Both the position numbers and the translations under genes were made by a program. Positions 6,578 to 8,210 of a stretch of DNA of 8,210 nucleotides are shown here, in pieces. Location of the stretch: assembly GCA_024635855.1 (NCBI GenBank), contig JAGXHZ010000042.1:1-8210 (forward strand), given 5' to 3'. How positions within the stretch are numbered: position 1 is the first letter of the stretch; every line of letters begins with the position of its first letter. Source of the stretch: Sulfuricurvum sp. GTDB lineage: Bacteria; Campylobacterota; Campylobacteria; Campylobacterales; Sulfurimonadaceae. The notes below the pieces were generated by a model. It was not told where the DNA came from. It saw only the letters and a program-made list of their open reading frames with translations, and did not search any database.

Positions 6578-7021
6578 ATGAAACGTTCAGGTTTTACTAT
6601 GATCGAGTTAATCTTCGTTATCGTTATCCTTGGTATTTTGGCAGCAGTTGCCATTCCGAAACTCGCAGCAACACGTGATGATGCACAAGCGGCTAAATTA
6701 GCAGCTAATGTGAAAACAATGATTTCTGAAGCAAGTGCTTATACCGTATCGCAAGGTGTAGCTCCAACAACGGATACTCTTATGCTAACAGCATCAAATA
6801 CCTATACAGAGGGTAAAGCAAGTGGCTATATGACAATGACTGGTTCAGCAATTTCCATCAAGGATAAAGCATCAAGTGGTGCTACGTGTACAACAATAAC
6901 TGTTAATGATACAAATATTACAGTTGCAGATGGAGCTGGTAGTACAGCAATATGTACAGCAGTAAAACAAATTAATCCACCAACTACAATTGTAACCGCA
7001 GGTACAGGTGTAGTTCGCTAA
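6578..7021 (+). CDS. Type IV pilin / GspG-like pseudopilin 1 (probable major subunit)
   Basis: A 147-residue prepilin. The leader MKRSG is followed by the class III signal FTMIELIFVIV. Prepilin peptidase would cut between Gly5 and Phe6, leaving N-methyl-Phe at +1 and the conserved Glu at +5 (Glu10). The hydrophobic helix runs to about residue 29, ending in PKLAATRDDA. The body is small, rich in Thr, Ala and Ser, with two cysteines (Cys104, Cys126) that could form a C-terminal disulphide loop. The protein would sit in the inner membrane until assembled into a pilus or pseudopilus. The start ATG has a strong AAGGAG site 6 bases upstream, better than those of the two following pilin genes. First of three tandem paralogues; a hairpin follows its stop. 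Which filament system it serves (type II secretion, competence or type IV pilus) cannot be told, since no assembly gene is in the window. Confidence 0.85.
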   Translation: MKRSGFTMIELIFVIVILGILAAVAIPKLAATRDDAQAAKLAANVKTMISEASAYTVSQGVAPTTDTLMLTASNTYTEGKASGYMTMTGSAISIKDKASSGATCTTITVNDTNITVADGAGSTAICTAVKQINPPTTIVTAGTGVVR

Positions 7022-7029
7022 CTTTTTTA

Positions 7030-7064
7030 AACAAGATGGATTTTCCATCTTGTTGATATTTTTT
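7030..7064 (+). terminator. Hairpin terminator/attenuator between pilin genes 1 and 2
   Basis: AACAAGATGGA (7030-7040) and TCCATCTTGTT (7044-7054) pair perfectly over 11 bp with a TTT loop. A run of six Ts follows at 7059-7064, after the short spacer GATA. The stem starts 8 bases after the stop of pilin gene 1. No obvious promoter is seen between it and pilin gene 2, so it is more likely a partial terminator or a 3'-end stabiliser than a full operon end. Confidence 0.7.
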
Positions 7065-7089
7065 AAATTAAGTGAGGTTTCCCAAGATT

Positions 7090-7536
7090 ATGAGAAAAGC
7101 TTTCACTATGATTGAACTCATTTTTGTTATTGTTATTTTAGGTATTTTGGCCGCTGTAGCAATACCAAAGTTGAGTGCGACACGTGATGATGCAAAAGCT
7201 TCTGTCATAGCAAGTGGTGTGATGGCAGGTATGGAAGAGATAGCCTCTTATGCTACTAGCAAGGGTGCTACAGATGATTCATTAGCTGTAATGTCAAATA
7301 GTTTTACCATGCTTGAAGCGAGTGGAGATGTTAGTTTATCATCGAAGAAAGCCGTTATAAAAGGTGGAGCGATTATTGATTGTTTAACGGCGGATATTAA
7401 TACGACCGGTACAGAAGAGGTATTGCGAATGTCCTTAGGAAGTGCAGGAACAGATAGTATATGTACCTCTATGCAACAAATGATACATGCAGAAAATTAT
7501 CCTATGAAGCTAAGGGGAACAAGTGTTATTCACTAG
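7090..7536 (+). CDS. Type IV pilin / GspG-like pseudopilin 2
   Basis: A 148-residue prepilin with a very short leader, MRKA, before FTMIELIFVIV. Cleavage would fall between Ala4 and Phe5, with Ala instead of the usual Gly at -1 and Glu9 at +5. The first 31 mature residues differ from pilin 1 at one position (Ser for Ala before TRDDA), while the rest does not resemble it except for a similarly placed cysteine pair (Cys98, Cys125). The ATG at 7090 is chosen over an in-frame GTG at 7072 because GTGAGG at 7072-7077 serves as the ribosome site and because MRKAF gives a normal leader; the spacing of 12 is slightly long. It lies 68 bases after pilin 1 beyond a hairpin and overlaps pilin 3 by 14 bases. 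Probably a minor subunit, by inference from context. Confidence 0.8.
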   Translation: MRKAFTMIELIFVIVILGILAAVAIPKLSATRDDAKASVIASGVMAGMEEIASYATSKGATDDSLAVMSNSFTMLEASGDVSLSSKKAVIKGGAIIDCLTADINTTGTEEVLRMSLGSAGTDSICTSMQQMIHAENYPMKLRGTSVIH

Positions 7537-8014
7537 ACGAAAAGCCTTTACTATGATTGAGTTAGTATTTGTCATAGTTGTATTGGGTATTTTGGCGGCA
7601 GTTGCTATCCCAAAACTTGCTGCAACCCGTGATGATGCGCAAATAGCCAAAGGGCGAAGTGATGTGGCGGCGATTCGTGCGGCGATCGTGAGCGAACGTC
7701 AGGGGCGTTTGATGAAGGGTGAATCTGCTTATATTAGTCGATTAAATGTTAGCGGTACAACCACTCTTCTATTTGATGATAATGATAGTAATGCTACTAA
7801 TGGTTCGTTGTTGCAGTATGGTATTACTACCCAAGATGATACAAATGGAAAATGGGACAACTCCGTAGGGGGTAGTGCGACAGCTGGTTGGACATATATC
7901 TATAAAATCAATAATGTTAATACTACATTTACCTATACTCCTGCTACTGGTGGATTTACATGTGATACTGCAAATGGAACTTATGGGGCTCAATGTAAAT
8001 TATTGATTAACTAA
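7523..8014 (+). CDS. Type IV pilin / GspG-like pseudopilin 3
   Basis: A 163-residue prepilin starting at GTG, with the ribosome site AAGGGG (7513-7518) inside the end of pilin gene 2. No alternative start lies before the leader, so the 14-base overlap is real and suggests translational coupling. The leader MLFTRRKA precedes FTMIELVFVIVVLG. Cleavage would be Ala8/Phe9 with Glu13 at +5. The 31-residue N-terminal block differs from pilin 1 at two positions. The body is different again: a charged helix (about 43-66), then Asn/Thr/Gly-rich sequence with GWTYIYK and a close cysteine pair near the C-terminus (Cys147, Cys158). Bases around 7645-7725 look richer in G+C than the following Asn/Thr-rich part. 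The stop is 11 bases before priA. Likely a minor pilin or pseudopilin. Confidence 0.8.
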   Translation: MLFTRRKAFTMIELVFVIVVLGILAAVAIPKLAATRDDAQIAKGRSDVAAIRAAIVSERQGRLMKGESAYISRLNVSGTTTLLFDDNDSNATNGSLLQYGITTQDDTNGKWDNSVGGSATAGWTYIYKINNVNTTFTYTPATGGFTCDTANGTYGAQCKLLIN

Positions 8015-8025
8015 CTATAAAAAAA

Positions 8026-8210
8026 GTGTATTATTATTCTCTAGCCCTTTTGGGCTCCCCCCTTGAACCTCTTACCTATCATTCCGATATTTCTCTCACA
8101 ATTGGTCTAAAAGTTTCTCTTACTCTTTCTAATCGAGAAACAGAAGCCGTTGTCCTTTCAGAAGTAGAAAAACCTGAGTTTAAAACCAACTCTATTTTGG
8201 AAATTCTCCC
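8026..8210 (+). CDS. priA: PriA, primosomal replication-restart helicase (N-terminal fragment)
   Basis: Sixty-one codons are visible before the window ends, open throughout. The start is GTG, 11 bases after the pilin 3 stop, with no strong ribosome site, so translation may depend on coupling to pilin 3. The protein begins with YYYSLALLGSPLEPLTYHSD, continues with a GLKVSLTLSNRETEAVVLSEV segment interrupted only by family-typical residues, and ends EILP. The pattern of hydrophobic strand, SPL-x-PLTY and G-x-x-V-x-V-x-L-x-(N/G)-R matches the N-terminal 3'-DNA-binding domain of PriA. From family knowledge, PriA recognises stalled forks and D-loops and reloads the replicative helicase. Its ATPase motifs would lie beyond the window. 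The linkage of pseudopilin genes to priA is one I recall from other Campylobacterota. Confidence 0.75.
   Translation, partial: MYYYSLALLGSPLEPLTYHSDISLTIGLKVSLTLSNRETEAVVLSEVEKPEFKTNSILEIL

Noticed and set aside
7072..7089. Upstream GTG start for pilin 2
   Set aside because: It would put Pro in the leader, has no ribosome site of its own, and itself forms the GTGAGG site for the ATG at 7090.
6593..7639. Repeated pilin blocks as a CRISPR-like or tandem-repeat array
   Set aside because: The repeats are coding, about 450-500 bases apart, and explained by paralogous pilin N-termini.

Overview
The window looks like the chromosome of a member of the Campylobacterota (formerly Epsilonproteobacteria), probably a Sulfurimonas/Sulfuricurvum-type free-living bacterium. 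Three things point there: a remote, acidic CheZ next to a U32-family protein (an adjacency I recall from Helicobacter as HP0170/HP0169); a group of GspG-like pilin genes directly before priA; and the AT-leaning composition with recognisable protein families. The genus is an inference from memory. It was not tested by any search.

Left block (1-2188, minus strand): reading right to left, cheZ, a U32-family [4Fe-4S] protein (TrhP/YegQ type) with a TTG start, and the first 28 codons of purE. They probably form one transcript from a promoter at 2215-2242. A short palindrome lies between the U32 gene and purE. Middle block (2214-4534, plus strand): a PHP-type histidinol-phosphatase (hisJ/hisK) diverging from cheZ, then glnA with its own good promoter. 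Convergent to glnA is pckA (4774-6360, minus strand). The 239 bases between glnA and pckA hold no gene. They carry a hairpin next to each stop codon, both from one short palindrome family, and between them a 132-base element with near-perfect 32-base inverted arms.

Right block (6361-8210): a 217-base divergent intergenic region leads into three tandem type IV pilin / type II pseudopilin-like genes. Their first 31 mature residues are almost identical and their C-terminal bodies are unrelated. A strong hairpin separates gene 1 from genes 2-3, gene 3 overlaps gene 2, and priA begins 11 bases after gene 3 and runs off the window.

Most of the content is core metabolism: nitrogen assimilation (GlnA), histidine and purine synthesis (HisJ, PurE), gluconeogenesis (PckA), chemotaxis signal termination (CheZ) and replication restart (PriA). 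The parts worth a second look are the pilin cassette, the inverted-repeat element between glnA and pckA, and the FliM-like motif at the N-terminus of CheZ. I found no CRISPR array, tRNA, rRNA, transposase or defence system, and I do not claim a new system here.
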